A stretch of 64,000 bases of DNA from Clarkia xantiana subsp. parviflora (taxonomy: Eukaryota; Streptophyta; Magnoliopsida; Myrtales; Onagraceae), in contig JAPTYO010000008.1 in the NCBI GenBank assembly GCA_036873135.1, positions 26,017,001 through 26,081,000 of the forward strand, given 5' to 3'. Within the stretch, counting starts at the first letter, position 1; the number at the start of each line of letters is the position of its first letter. The notes under the pieces are model-generated. The model searched no databases. It saw only the letters and a program-made list of their open reading frames with translations, and had not been told where the DNA came from. Of the stretch, positions 1 through 11,071 are shown in pieces. Made by a program: the position numbers and the translations under genes.

Positions 1-520
1 CGTTGAAGGCACCATTCTCCATTCGTTCATGGTCGCGTATCCGAGAATGCCATTGTAGGCGTTTAGTTTCTCGACTACTATGAATAGTGCATCGATATTC
101 AGACGTCTTTCTCCTTCGCCCAAAGTTACCGGAAGGGTAATGGTGCCCAGCGGGTAGCTAGCATCTCCCATGAATCCCACTAGAGGTGAGTTCATTGTTT
201 GTATGGCCTTCTTTCTTCCAAGTGCTAGGACAATGTCTTTTGTTAGCACGTTTGGGGCGGAGCCTCCGTCTACCAGAATTCGCTTCACTTCCATGTCATC
301 AATAGTCATTTGAATGACTAAGGCGTCGTTGTGGGGGAACGTTATGTGTTCTCTGTCTTTGGCTGAGAAGCCAATGACGTCCTCCATGATTGTGTCTTCC
401 CCGTCTGTATCCTGTGGTTTTTCACTTTTCCCGGCGGCGTACCTCTCCCTTGCGTAAGAGGTTTCACCCCCTGCACTGAAGCCTCCGTGTATGGTGTATG
501 TGTTTTCCATCTTGCTTGTT
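1..520 (-). pseudogene. Ty3/gypsy (Tat-type) gag tail plus protease, partial
   Basis: Read on the minus strand from about position 520, one frame stays open to the window edge. It begins with the gag-tail motif IHGGFSAGGETS and continues into a retropepsin-like aspartic protease with KRILVDGGSAPNVL, where the catalytic Asp is present, followed by PLVGFMGDASYPLG and YNGILGYATMNEW. The same order of motifs occurs in the gypsy element near 20210-20760, which places it in the same lineage. Only about 50 bases separate the primer-binding site from the gag tail, so nearly all of gag (capsid and zinc knuckle) is absent. This looks like an internal deletion. The element continues beyond the left edge, so reverse transcriptase and integrase cannot be judged. 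Confidence 0.85.
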
Positions 521-552
521 CGTTTGAGTAACACAGGCTTTCTGTTCGAAGC

Positions 553-569
553 CCGCAGACGGCGCCAAG
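553..569 (-). promoter_or_regulatory. Primer-binding site of the left-edge gypsy element
   Basis: The minus strand reads TTGGCGCCGTCTGCGGG right next to the LTR end. The same TGGCGCCGTCTG motif lies next to the LTRs of the gypsy elements at 17465 and 60470. It marks where a tRNA primes minus-strand DNA synthesis and shows that the adjacent LTR is the 5' LTR. Confidence 0.8.
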
Positions 570-1377
570 TGTTTCGACCAAATTACTGCGGGTTGCCCGC
601 TGGGTAACTCGGCGAAGTCTTCGAGGTAGGTGTGAGCCAAGTCCGTTCCCTAACGTCGCGTACGGGCCTTAACTTCGTCTTCCGAATAGCGGTAAGTCCT
701 TCAGGCTCTCTAAAATACCGTCCTTTTGCACCTGCGAGAGGAGCATTACCAAGCAACACTCGTGGAGAGGGGGGGGGGGGGTGCTTGGTGCGCTCGCTCC
801 GACGATCAACATCAGATGGTTTCTAGAGAGAGAAAGAGAGTTTTTAGAGAGAGGTCAGAGCTTTTCTTGATTCTCACCCCGAAAAATGACTTGAAAATGT
901 TTACCCCCAAGGTGGCTATTTATAGGCAACCTTGGATCATAAACCGGTTTTGACCCGGTTCAATATGGAAATGTGAACCGGGATGCAGGGGAGAGCTTTG
1001 GGAAAAGGACTCTGACGCGCGTCTCAGGCGGCTGTCATGAGCGGGACGCGCGCGCCTTTGAAACATAGGTCTCGGACACGTAGGAGTTAGTTAAAAGTCG
1101 GGCCTCCTATGCATTCGGGACGAAATGGGGGGTGTGCGCGACACCCCCCGGGTATTAAGCTTACCCGGAAATTCCGGGTGAGCTTAGCTTACCCGGAATT
1201 TTCCGGGTAAGCCCCCCGGGGATGCCGGGCAAGTTCGCAACTTGCCCGATTTCCCCCGGTTAGCTCGAAATTGGGTTTCGTAAAGGGTCTCGCGTGTGTA
1301 TGAGGTCCGAATAATTAAAACTGAGCCCGAATCATGCGTATATCCATCAATCATCACTTGACATGTGTTACTTGACA
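570..1377 (-). mobile_element. 5' LTR of the left-edge gypsy element
   Basis: The plus strand begins TGTTTCG at 570 and ends TTGACA at 1377, giving TG...CA borders on the minus strand, with the primer-binding site abutting at 569. A TATA-like CCTATAAATAGCC on the minus strand (914-926) is the likely transcription start signal. The U3 part (1140-1225) is rich in short palindromes built on ACCCGG/CCGGGT. It resembles the solo LTR at 16154-29330 in the shared GCGTATATCCAT near the U3 end, the G-run and the TATA context, so both belong to one family. The border at 1377 is inferred from the TG/CA rule; its partner LTR is outside the window. Confidence 0.75.
914..926 (-). promoter_or_regulatory. 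TATA box of the left-edge gypsy LTR
   Basis: The minus strand reads CCTATAAATAGCC. It sits in mid-LTR, upstream of the purine-rich leader and primer-binding site, where an RNA polymerase II retrotransposon promoter is expected. The corresponding signal recurs in the solo LTR (16560-16572) and in the gypsy LTRs near 56435 and 60727. Confidence 0.55.
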
Positions 1378-1959
1378 ACTTTCTATGAATTTTTCACAAA
1401 AAATTTCACACTTTAAAGATTTATCCTTGGTCATCACTTGGCTGCAAAGTGAGCTCCGCTGTGGGACATTCCGTTGCGGCTGCAGAAGATTATGAGCAAT
1501 TTGTACGGGTCTGTGTTGCAATTAATTATCACTTGCTGACTTCTGCTATAGTCGACTGACTATTGTTGTAATATACACTTGAAATTGCATATTTATTTAC
1601 ATATTTTAATTGGAGTGCGTCCGTCGTGGAACAAAAAAAGAAAGAAAGAATCAGGTATTTCTATATCTTCAATTATTTTGGAATTATAGTGTGTATGTAT
1701 TTGACATCAACTTGTATTGATTTTTATTTTTGCAGGGTATTGTATTCATCAATCTGGAGATGGAACTTAAAGTAATCAATTTGGAGATGAAAATGGAATA
1801 ATTAGTCTGCAAATGATAATTTAGATTAGTAATCCGTATTTAGAATTATGGTAGGATTAGTAATTTGTGTTTATTCCAAGAATATTTTGCTATATCACTA
1901 TTATGATGACTACATAATTACACTTTTGACTATTAATTAATACATTGGATGGATGTTAA
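1378..1959. other. Unassigned flank, possibly gene remnant
   Basis: This stretch is AT-rich with no long open frame. Around 1441-1557 a plus-strand frame runs with less A/T than its surroundings and stops at 1557. At 1735 a TGCAG precedes a short purine-rich stretch that could be a 3' exon. The spacing hints at an eroded gene 3' end, but I recognise no protein family. The Helitron nest begins at 1960. Confidence 0.25.
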
Positions 1960-1969
1960 TCTATATATA

Positions 1970-4437
1970 TCTATATATATAATAAATTAAGAGGTGAGAG
2001 GTTGAGTTATTTTCATCGCGCCACGTCAGCTAAAAGAGTGATTTTCGTGCTGCCATGTCAGCATATTATCTCATTTATATATATAATAAATCTATATATC
2101 TATATATATAATAAATTAAGAGGTGAGAGGTTGAGTTATTTTCATCGCGCCACGTCAGCTAAAAAAGTGATTTTCGTGCTGCCATGTCAGCATATTATCT
2201 CATATATAATTAAGAGGTGAGAGGTTGAGTTATTTGTGTTTTTGAAATATTTTTTATGTTGGTTATATAATTAAATTATATTTTATGTAGAGTATAAAAT
2301 TTATCATTCTAAAAAAATTTATGAATTTTATTTTCTTTTGTATAAAATTAATTGAGTATTTTATAATAGTAATAGAACTTTAGGGAATTTTTATACAAAT
2401 ATTTTTCGTCCAAAGTTATAGAAAATGACAGAATTAGATTTTTCTATATATATAATAAATTAAGAGGTGAGAGGTTGAGTTATTTTCATCGCGCCACGTC
2501 AGCTAAAAGAGTGATTTTCGTGCTGCCATGTCAGCATATTATCTCATTTATATATATAATAAATCTATATATATAATAAATTAAGAGGTGAGAGGTTGAG
2601 TTATTTTCATCGCGCCACGTCAGCTAAAAAAGTGATTTTCGTGCTGCCATGTCAGCATATTATCTCATATATAATTAAGAGGTGAGAGGTTGAGTTATTT
2701 GTGTTTTTGAAATATTTTTTATGTTGGTTATATAATTAAATTATATTTTATGTAGAATATAAAATTTATCATTCTAAAAAAATTTATGAATTTTATTTTC
2801 TTTTGTATAAAATTAATTGAGTATTTTATAATAGTAATAGAACTTTAGGGAATTTTTATACAAATATTTTTCGTCCAAAGTTATAGAAAATGACAGAATT
2901 AGATTTTTCTATATATATAATAAATTAAGAGGTGAGAGGTTGAGTTATTTTCATCGCGCCACGTCAGCTAAAAGAGTGATTTTCGTGCTGCCATGTCAGC
3001 ATATTATCTCATTTATATATATAATAAATCTATCTATATATATAATAAATTAAGAGGTGAGAGGTTGAGTTATTTTCATCGCGCCACGTCAGCTAAAAAA
3101 GTGATTTTCGTGCTGCCATGTCAGCATATTATCTCATATATAATTAAGAGGTGAGAGGTTGAGTTATTTGTGTTTTTGAAATATTTTTTATGTTGGTTAT
3201 ATAATTAAATTATATTTTATGTAGAATATAAAATTTATCATTCTAAAAAAATTTATGAATTTTATTTTCTTTTGTATAAAATTAATTGAGTATTTTATAA
3301 TAGTAATAGAACTTTAGGGAATTTTTATACAAATATTTTTCGTCCAAAGTTATAGAAAATGACAGAATTAGATTTTTCTATATATATAATAAATTAAGAG
3401 GTGAGAGGTTGAGTTATTTTCATCGCGCCACGTCAGCTAAAAGAGTGATTTTCGTGCTGCCATGTCAGCATATTATCTCATTTATATATATAACTAGGGG
3501 CTGACCCCGCGCTACGCGCGGGGCGACCCGTTAAACAATACATGTTTCATTGTATGTAAAATTTTAAAATTATGCTTTGAGTTTGTTGAATTTAATAATA
3601 TATTTTTTCCATAAAAATATATTATATATAATAAAAGAAATTATATTTGTTATTAATACCTTGAAGAACAAAAAAAAAATCGGGTAAAATGAGTATATAA
3701 ATATAATGAGAGTCATAATGAGAAAATTAAAAGATTTTGTCTTCTAAATTATGGCATCTTGATGAAGTTAGTCATGTGAGGTTGATCAACCACTTACAAT
3801 CGTCTTTCTATTATTTTATTTTTGGCCAAGAATCGTCTTTCTATTAAATATAATAGTTTAATGTGTTTTTAATAACAAAATTAGTGATAATTAATGCAGA
3901 TTAAGTAAAGTGTGTTATTTTTAAGAAATTAAATAATAATTTTAGTATAATTTAAGTGTTGATGTGGCAATTTTATAGCCATCCCTATTTGCTGATGTGG
4001 CACATCCAAATTTGTTTTCATGGATGACGTGGCACTACCATATTGCAACACTCTCTTACCTCCTAACTTATTATATATATAGATAAATCTATATATATAA
4101 TAAATTAAGAGGTGAGAGGTTGAGTTATTTTCATCGCGCCACGTCAGCTAAAAAAGTGATTTTCGTGCTGCCATGTCAGCATATTATCTCATATATAATT
4201 AAGAGGTGAGAGGTTGAGTTATTTGTGTTTTTGAAATATTTTTTATGTTGGTTATATAATTAAATTATATTTTATGTAGAATATAAAATTTATCATTCTA
4301 AAAAAATTTATGAATTTTATTTTCTTTTGTATAAAATTAATTGAGTATTTTATAATAGTAATAGAACTTTAGGGAATTTTTATACAAATATTTTTCGTCC
4401 AAAGTTATAGAAAATGACAGAATTAGATTTTTACAAA
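1970..4437 (+). repeat. Tandem array of ~465-bp Helitron 5'-end units
   Basis: Four units are visible. A fixed landmark (TTATAGAAAATGACAGAATT) occurs at 2416, 2881, 3350 and 4405. The spacings are 465, 469 and 1055; subtracting the 590-bp Helitron inserted in the last unit gives 465. Within each unit the Helitron-like start AATAAATTAAGAGGTGAGAG and the motif CGCGCCACGTCAGCTAAAA appear twice, plus a third shortened start, followed by about 230 bp of AT-rich filler. The array therefore has a higher-order structure (short starts inside long units). Copies are nearly identical, which points to recent amplification. Confidence 0.9.
3494..4083 (-). mobile_element. Innermost Helitron (590 bp), minus strand
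   Basis: On the minus strand it begins TCTATATATATAATAAGTTA at 4083 and ends with a hairpin (CCCCGCGCGTAGCGCGGGG, about 3504-3523) and CTAG at 3497-3494. The unfilled target is visible in the sister unit near 2550, where TTTATATATATAA is followed directly by TAAATC. Here A3493 and T4084 flank the insertion, so it went precisely between A and T. This is the youngest of the three Helitrons. It is too short to code for anything. Confidence 0.9.
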
Positions 4438-4653
4438 AAAAAAAAAAAAAAATCAAAGCAGCAATTTCACTATTTAAACTTATTTATAACACATATTCAG
4501 TCACCCGAAATTCATCTGACTTTCCTTTATTATATATATTTAGAATATTTACACCATCTCAAGTTGCGCATGAATACAACATCATAGTAATTATAATTTT
4601 AAACTTACAATTATCATCACTATTTTATTAGTTTTACGTATATTTTAAATTAC

Positions 4654-4683
4654 CCCGCGCGTCGCGCGGGAACAGCATACTAG
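4654..4683 (+). terminator. 3' hairpin and CTAG end of the middle Helitron
   Basis: A perfect GC stem (CCCGCGCG against CGCGCGGG) sits about 10 bases before CTAG. This is the Helitron termination signal for rolling-circle transposition, not a transcription terminator. Confidence 0.8.
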
Positions 4684-7600
4684 TATATATAATAAAGCAA
4701 GAGGAAAGAGGTAGAATGATTGTCACGATGCCACGTCAGCACAGAGAAGAATTCTCATGATGCCACGTCAGCATATGTAAGGATTCTCACGAGGCCATGT
4801 CAGCTTGGTAGGACAATTGACAACCAATCAGATGTTGACATATCACTCTAAAGACTATTAATGCAAATCCAACAAACTTGAAACACATGAGAACTAATAT
4901 ATTGTTACAAAAAAATTTATTGAATCAAAACTGTTACAAAAAAAAAAAAATTAAATCAAAGGTGCTACAAAAAAATCAATTAAATCAAATTGTTACAAAA
5001 ATATATATCTATATATGTTATAAAACAAGAAGAAATATAATAAGGGAGAGACTCTCAGCACACCATGTCAACACAAACACACTCTCCCGTATCCAAATTA
5101 GAGGGTGACACATAATCAGAAAAAAAACTTAGCCAAAAAAATCAATTATCTAAAAAAAAGTTGGGACCTTTCGATTCATCTCAGGGAAAAAATATAATTA
5201 CCTTCTTCAGTTAGGGGTTACAAAACCTTTCAATCTTGCTCACCCATCCAATAAATTATTGATTTCTATTCTAAATTCACAATTGATAATTAATTCATAA
5301 ATTTAAGTTTTTACTAAGAAGATGAAGTGTAACAGTCACAGTTACATTTGCAAGAGAGACACAATGTTGCATATCTATATATAATCATGCACAACATGAT
5401 TCTCAACATCCAGAATCAGTTACTGAAAATGATGAGTCCGAGCCGGCGGAGCATCCGATATAGATTTCAGGAGCAGTGGCTGGATAGGTGGCTGAAGCGG
5501 CTACATGTGCTCGTGGGTATGAACTCAAATCGGCGGGGTTCTAACACGGATCTACGGGGTTCGAACCTGGATCTGTGAGGGGCGAGGTCCTGTCAATGGT
5601 GGTCGTGGTGATAGTGCACGAATGACAATGAGTTGGAGCAACACTGTGACATATATGTGATATGGTCAATGAACAAATAGGAAGTCGAGAATAGATAAAC
5701 CCTCGCTCTATCTCAGGCTGCGACAAGTGAGGGCGATAGCGGAGTGGAGAAGTCGACGATTAAAGTCATGCAATTGCTAGATATGTATCAATAATCAACC
5801 GTCAATATATTTGTTTCTACCATTACATTGTAAAGCTATGATTTATATAATATAATATATTCACAAATTTCCATTTATACAAAGTTTAATATAGTATATA
5901 AATATATACATTAGATTATGACGTTAATGTTGAAATTTCATTCATTTGAAATCTTGCACTATAATTATTACAGTAATTATTACCATATTTGTAATTTATT
6001 ATATTTTTCCTAATATTCATATTATAGTTATTTCATTTCCAATTATATATCTATCATAATTCACAAACTTTCATATTTTAACATATTTACTTTTATAATT
6101 ATAGTATATAATTATATACACTATATTTGGACATTAATTTTGAAATTTTCATTGATTATAAATTTTACATTATTATTACAATGTTTCTAAGTTAGAATTA
6201 ATCTTAGTATATTTATATTGTAGTTAAGTTTTTAAATTTACATGTATACCATAATTCACAAATTTTATTTATACACAATCACTGGACATTAATTTTGAAT
6301 TCTTATTTGATTTGAAATATCTAATTTGTGTCATCGTAATTGTCTTTTATTTTTCATTTATGTATCAATCATAATTCATAAATTTCCATATTTTAAAATG
6401 ATTACTTTTATGATTATAGTATGTACATATATACCCTAGATTTGAACAAGTTTTTTTTGTTGCATTATCTTAATATGTATTTGAAAATTAATTAATTAAT
6501 AAGATTTTTTTATTAATATTAATTAAAAACTTAGTATAAATACTTAATTATAGTATATAATATTAAAACTAAAATAAAAAAATACACAATAAAATTTCAA
6601 ATACACTATCCGAAGGTTTATTCATAATCTTTTTTGCCATGGCCTATTCATAAATTTAGTTTATAGATTTATTACTAATCAAATTAAAAAAAATTAGAAA
6701 GTAAGAACTTTATATATATCATTCTTTTTTCCATTGTATAATTATTTTAATATATATATATATATTGATTTTTTTAATAATTTATGTGTTTACAACTAGA
6801 TTTAAAAAAGAAAACAGTACATACTTTGACTAAACTAATCTTATACCAAGAAAACTTCATATTTTTAAATATTTTATTTTTAACTGAGTAGAATTAACCT
6901 ATGGTTCATAAATGATGTATAATACTGTTTATGTCAACTAATTCAATTATGCACAAAACTATTTTTTAAAAACCATTTTTCATGGAAAATGCATATTTAT
7001 AATAGTATATTCTTAATTAGATGATCAATTCTATTATTCGTATTTGAATACTAATCAATTCTTATTTAATTGCATTTAATATATAATTAATAATAATACA
7101 CATATACATTTTAAATTTTTAAACATTTTAAATATATTTTATTTTCATTTACATAAGAATCTAAAGTGTCTTATAGTGTAACAGTCTTACTTTGTCCCAC
7201 TATATTCATATTTACTATACAATAATATACCTATATACATATTTCTTTATTTATAAACTATTAAAAACTTTAATTAATTTTCTATTTTGACATGACAATT
7301 TAAAGTCATGTATAATGATATTTGTTTGCCTATTTTAATTATTGAATTTTCGAAATATAAACTCAAACGATCACATCATGCACATCTGATTAAATTGCAA
7401 AATGTGTGATGTCCCATTACAATAAAATATTGCAATTCGTAGTATAATATATCTTAGAATTATATATGTGCATTTCATTCTTATATTTTTATTTAAATTT
7501 ATTAAGCTTAATAAAAAAGTATAATTTACCTTGGTCTTGATTTTTGTCATGGTTATACCTAAAAAACATAATATCATATGCGTAAACTTAACTAACAAAT

Positions 7601-8762
7601 AGAAAAAAACTTAACTAACATTCTTTAATTATAATAAGTTTTGAAAAGTTACTAAAAACACTGTTTAACAAAAAAAAAAAAAATACTACCTAAACCCTAA
7701 TAAAAAAACATGCATAGTTATTTATTTTTATATACCAAACATCTTACATCAAGTTTCTAAATATTATAATTCCTTTAATTATGAATCATAAATTGTTGGC
7801 CAGTTAATACATTTTTTAACGAATCCTAAGTATAATGAATCATTAATTATATACATTTATTGTATTGAAAACATTATATCAATGAATCTTTATTACATGT
7901 ATGACCATTTATATATATTATATTTATATACAAGCTAAGAATACATACATATAAATTTTTGTTCTATGAATTTCATCTAAAAACATCCACAATAATATTA
8001 ATAATAGTTTATATACAATTATTGTTTTAGTTTAATTTATATGCTTAAATTTTATACAACTTTGCTATAAATTTTTTTGTTTTTTTTTATGTAAATAACA
8101 ATATATATTTTGAACGAATCATTTACTATTCCGCACAAAGTGAGTGTCAGTTCCCTAATATTTCAATATAATTTAGATATAACCTATATAACGATGATTA
8201 ACAATAATTTTTTAAAAATATACAATTTTTTTTGTTTGGAATCTACAAAGCTATTAGCAGTCCTAAACCATGACTTACATTTACCTATATGAAATCACAT
8301 TTTTTTTCTATGTGGACATGCTACAGTTCTTCTTAAAATCATTATTCCAAGAGTTATGGCTTTTTTAGAACCTTACAACAAAATATTAATAATCCACTAA
8401 AAATAAAAAATAAAAAAAAGATAAACACATAAAAAAATATGTTCAAAATAACAAGATTATATTCAAATATTAACAGTTTATATTAATACAATTTAAATTA
8501 TAAATAAACTAAAAAATAAAATTGAAATATATACGATGTAGTAGATATATTTTTAGCGAATACAATCAGTAGATAGCTATACTTAATTTCACAAATTTAT
8601 AAAAATAGGAAAAAAATGATGATAATAAGAAAAATGAATTCAAGTGTTTAAAAATATAATATTTAGGAAACACAAATATTTTTATAAGATAATATCTATA
8701 AATATATATTATATTTATTTATATAATTTGGATATATTTAATGTAGGGTTGACACGTAGTTT

Positions 8763-8794
<32 letters not shown>

Positions 8795-8925
8795 GCACTG
8801 GATAGTTGTCAATATAAATTATTATATTTGTTGATTAATTTTTTTAAGATACAAACCGCTAAGTTATATAGCCAAGTATATATAAAAAACTGTGGAATTG
8901 GAAAACGTACGGTTTAACTGATCAC
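4684..8925. other. Body of the outer Helitron, AT-rich, no gene seen
   Basis: Nothing here resembles a known protein. Around 4690-4830 and again at 5015-5075 there are degenerate copies of the Helitron 5' region (CCATGTCAGC or CCACGTCAGC motifs), so this element too carries repeated starts. A GC-richer patch at 5430-5760 has short open frames but no recognisable domain; it may be captured host DNA. From 5760 to 8900 the sequence is extremely AT-rich with long A/T runs (7670-7685, 8769-8794). Confidence 0.5.
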
Positions 8926-8953
8926 CCCGCGCGTAGCGCGGGTCAGCACCTAG
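8926..8953 (+). terminator. 3' hairpin and CTAG end of the outer Helitron
   Basis: CCCGCGCGTAGCGCGGG forms a stem-loop, followed by a short spacer and CTAG. It stands out sharply from its AT-rich surroundings. It acts as the Helitron end signal. Confidence 0.8.
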
Positions 8954-9089
8954 TTGAATGTTATGATAATTGTGTTTTTTAGAACCATTATTTATTACCT
9001 TACAGGTTTAATTTGTATATATATATATATATAATATATTTACATTGTGCTGAAAATAAAATTTTGTAAATTTATAATAAATTTAAAAA

Positions 9090-9387
9090 AAAGGTTACGG
9101 CTCAACATAAGAGCTGTGGTATAAATAAATAAAGTTACGGTCTCATATTTAGAGCCGCAAATTAATATTTAGCGGCTCATTTATAGAGCCACAAGCCAAT
9201 AATTAACGGCTCGTTATTGTAGCCGCCAGCTAATTATTTACGGCTGTATTATGTAGAGCCGTTACGTTTTTCCCGACACTTGATTTAGTGGCTCAAATCA
9301 AGTAAAGCCGTTAGAGATTTTCAGCTTTTTTTTCCAGCCGTTATCTCTTATTATTAAAGCCTTTTAACATAGCTACCTCCCGTAGTG
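9090..9387. mobile_element. Right end of a CACTA (En/Spm) transposon
   Basis: The plus strand ends CTACCTCCCGTAGTG at 9387, whose reverse complement CACTACGGGAGGTAG is a CACTA-type terminus. For 280 bp upstream the motif AACGGCT/AGCCGT and close variants (GGCTC, GAGCC) occur about a dozen times in both orientations, as expected of subterminal transposase-binding repeats. No matching CACTA left end is visible between the Helitron and here, so the element is truncated or its left part was lost. Confidence 0.7.
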
Positions 9388-10229
9388 ATTATAAAAATAT
9401 ATTTATTAACTCTAAAATAAAATAGTAATAATAAACAACATAAAAACGTTGTTAAATATCATGTAATAACTAAAGTTCTCTACCATATAATAAAATTTTA
9501 TATAATTTTTTTTTACAAAACTTAAAATTAATATAAATAACTTTATTTTATCAGATTTTTTTTTAAAAAAAAGTTTGAACATAAACTATAATTAAAATAT
9601 TTTTTATTTTGTGGTGTGACGTTTTTACTTGTACCAAAAAATGTTGTATAAAAATCATTTGAGTTTATAATTTGATGATGTTTAATGTCATCAAATCGAC
9701 TTATTAATATATTTTTTCGTATTTAAACTGTGACATGTGAAATTTCTCATGAAAGTAAGTAGTCTTTCATCATTATCAATGAACCTCTCTTTATTTTATT
9801 TTTTCAAATTTATCCTTCTTACTTTAACTTCGAAAAATTCTATTTTTCTTTTACTTATGATTAAAACACATATTACTAACATAAAATAAAATAAAAATAA
9901 AAATGACGAGATGACATATATTTTGTATAAATAAAAAAATTTATGGTTAGGAAGTTTTAGAGAACGTCTAAATAAATAAAACTGATTTTATTTTGTAAAT
10001 ACTTCTAGAAATTAAGATAATTTAAGTTAGTTTCAGAAGAACTGTATTATTCATAAATTAGTCATTGACTTAGCGTTATTCAAAATTTATAGTAACTTCA
10101 TTGGTTCACACTTTCCATGTGATTTCATTTTAATTTAAAGTATATATATATATAAAGAATATATATAATTTACAGTAGTGTATATAAGTTAGAAATAATA
10201 ATTTATTTATACATTAGAATATACACCCC
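9388..10229. other. AT-rich intergenic sequence
   Basis: I see no open frame, terminal repeat or RNA gene here. Low-complexity A/T tracts dominate. Confidence 0.5.
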
Positions 10230-10232
10230 TAA

Positions 10233-10649
10233 GAGCATCCACAGTGGTATTACGTAAAGAATACGTAAACGTGGGTCCTACATATTTATTTAAGTAAAGC
10301 AAAAAAAACTATCTACAGTGGTTTTACATAGCATTCCTTAAAGATGGGACCCACACGTAAATTTATGTTTTTACATAAAGCATTCCTTAAATTTAAGTAA
10401 TGCACTATGTATTACGTAACCAATTTTTTATTATAAATTAATTCATTTTATAATTAATGCTAATATCTTATTGGTGGTTGTTGGAAAATTTAATAATAAA
10501 ATATATTTAAGGAATATGTTTAAGTAATACGATTGCAGAGCAAATATTTTTTACGTGTGTCTTAAATTTACGTATTACTTAAAGTGTACATAAATGTCTA
10601 CGTGGCAACTTTAAAGAATACAATTTAGGTAAAGCCATTGTGGATGCTC
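10233..10649. mobile_element. Tourist-like MITE, copy 1 (417 bp)
   Basis: The terminal inverted repeats are GAGCATCCACAGTGG on the left and CCATTGTGGATGCTC on the right. TAA flanks both sides (10230-10232 and 10650-10652), the 3-bp target of PIF/Harbinger transposases. Inside are many TTACGTAA/TACGTAA motifs. It has no coding capacity. Confidence 0.85.
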
Positions 10650-10652
10650 TAA

Positions 10653-11068
10653 GAGCATCCACAATGGTATTACGTAAAGATTACGTAAACGTGGGTCCTA
10701 CATGTTTATTTAAGTAAAGCAACAAAAACTATCTACAGTGGTTTTACATAGCATTCCTTAAAGATGGGACCCACACGTAAATTTATGTTTTTACATAAAA
10801 CATTCCTTAAATATAAGTAATACACTATGTATTACGTAACCAATTTTTAAATATAAATTAATTCATTTTATAATTATGCTAATATCTTATTGGTGGTTGT
10901 TGGAAAATTTAATAATAAAATATATTTAAGGAATATGTTTAAGTAATACGATTGCAGAGAAAATATTTTTTACGTGTGTCTTAAATTTACGTATTACTTA
11001 AAGTGTACATAAATGTCTACGTGGCAAATTTAAAGAATACAATTTATGTAAAACCATTATGGATGCTC
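10653..11068. mobile_element. Tourist-like MITE, copy 2 (416 bp), tandem with copy 1
   Basis: It is about 95% like copy 1 and in the same orientation, with GAGCATCCACAATGG and CCATTATGGATGCTC ends. It shares the middle TAA (10650-10652) with copy 1 and has TAA at 11069-11071. This head-to-tail arrangement suggests insertion of one into the target duplication of the other, or duplication by recombination. Confidence 0.85.
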
Positions 11069-11071
11069 TAA

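Larger units (their letters stand above)
1970..4683 (+). mobile_element. Middle Helitron, nested in the 5' end of the outer Helitron
   Basis: It starts TCTATATATATAATAAATT at 1970 and ends with a hairpin CCCGCGCGTCGCGCGGG (4654-4670), a short spacer and CTAG (4680-4683), next to T4684. Removing it joins TCTATATATA to TATATAATAAAGC and regenerates a normal Helitron 5' terminus, so it landed about 10 bp inside the outer element. Most of it is a tandem array of ~465-bp units. A third Helitron interrupts the last unit. No replication protein is encoded. Confidence 0.8.
1960..8953 (+). mobile_element. Outer Helitron (non-autonomous), split by inner Helitrons
   Basis: The 3' end is diagnostic: a GC-rich hairpin CCCGCGCGTAGCGCGGG at 8926-8942 followed by CTAG at 8950-8953, with T next to it. 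The 5' end TCTATATATA (1960-1969) is separated from its continuation TATATAATAAAGCAAGAGG (4684 on) by the inserted middle Helitron. The flanks are A1959 and T8954, the A|T target that Helitrons use. Without the nested element it is about 4.3 kb. It is AT-rich, with a GC-richer island at 5430-5760 that may be captured host sequence. I see no Rep or helicase reading frame, so it would have needed proteins supplied by an autonomous relative. Confidence 0.8.

Noticed and set aside
4878..5108. 76-residue open frame in the outer Helitron
   Set aside because: It is a Lys/Asn-rich translation of A-runs and has no Helitron Rep or helicase motif.
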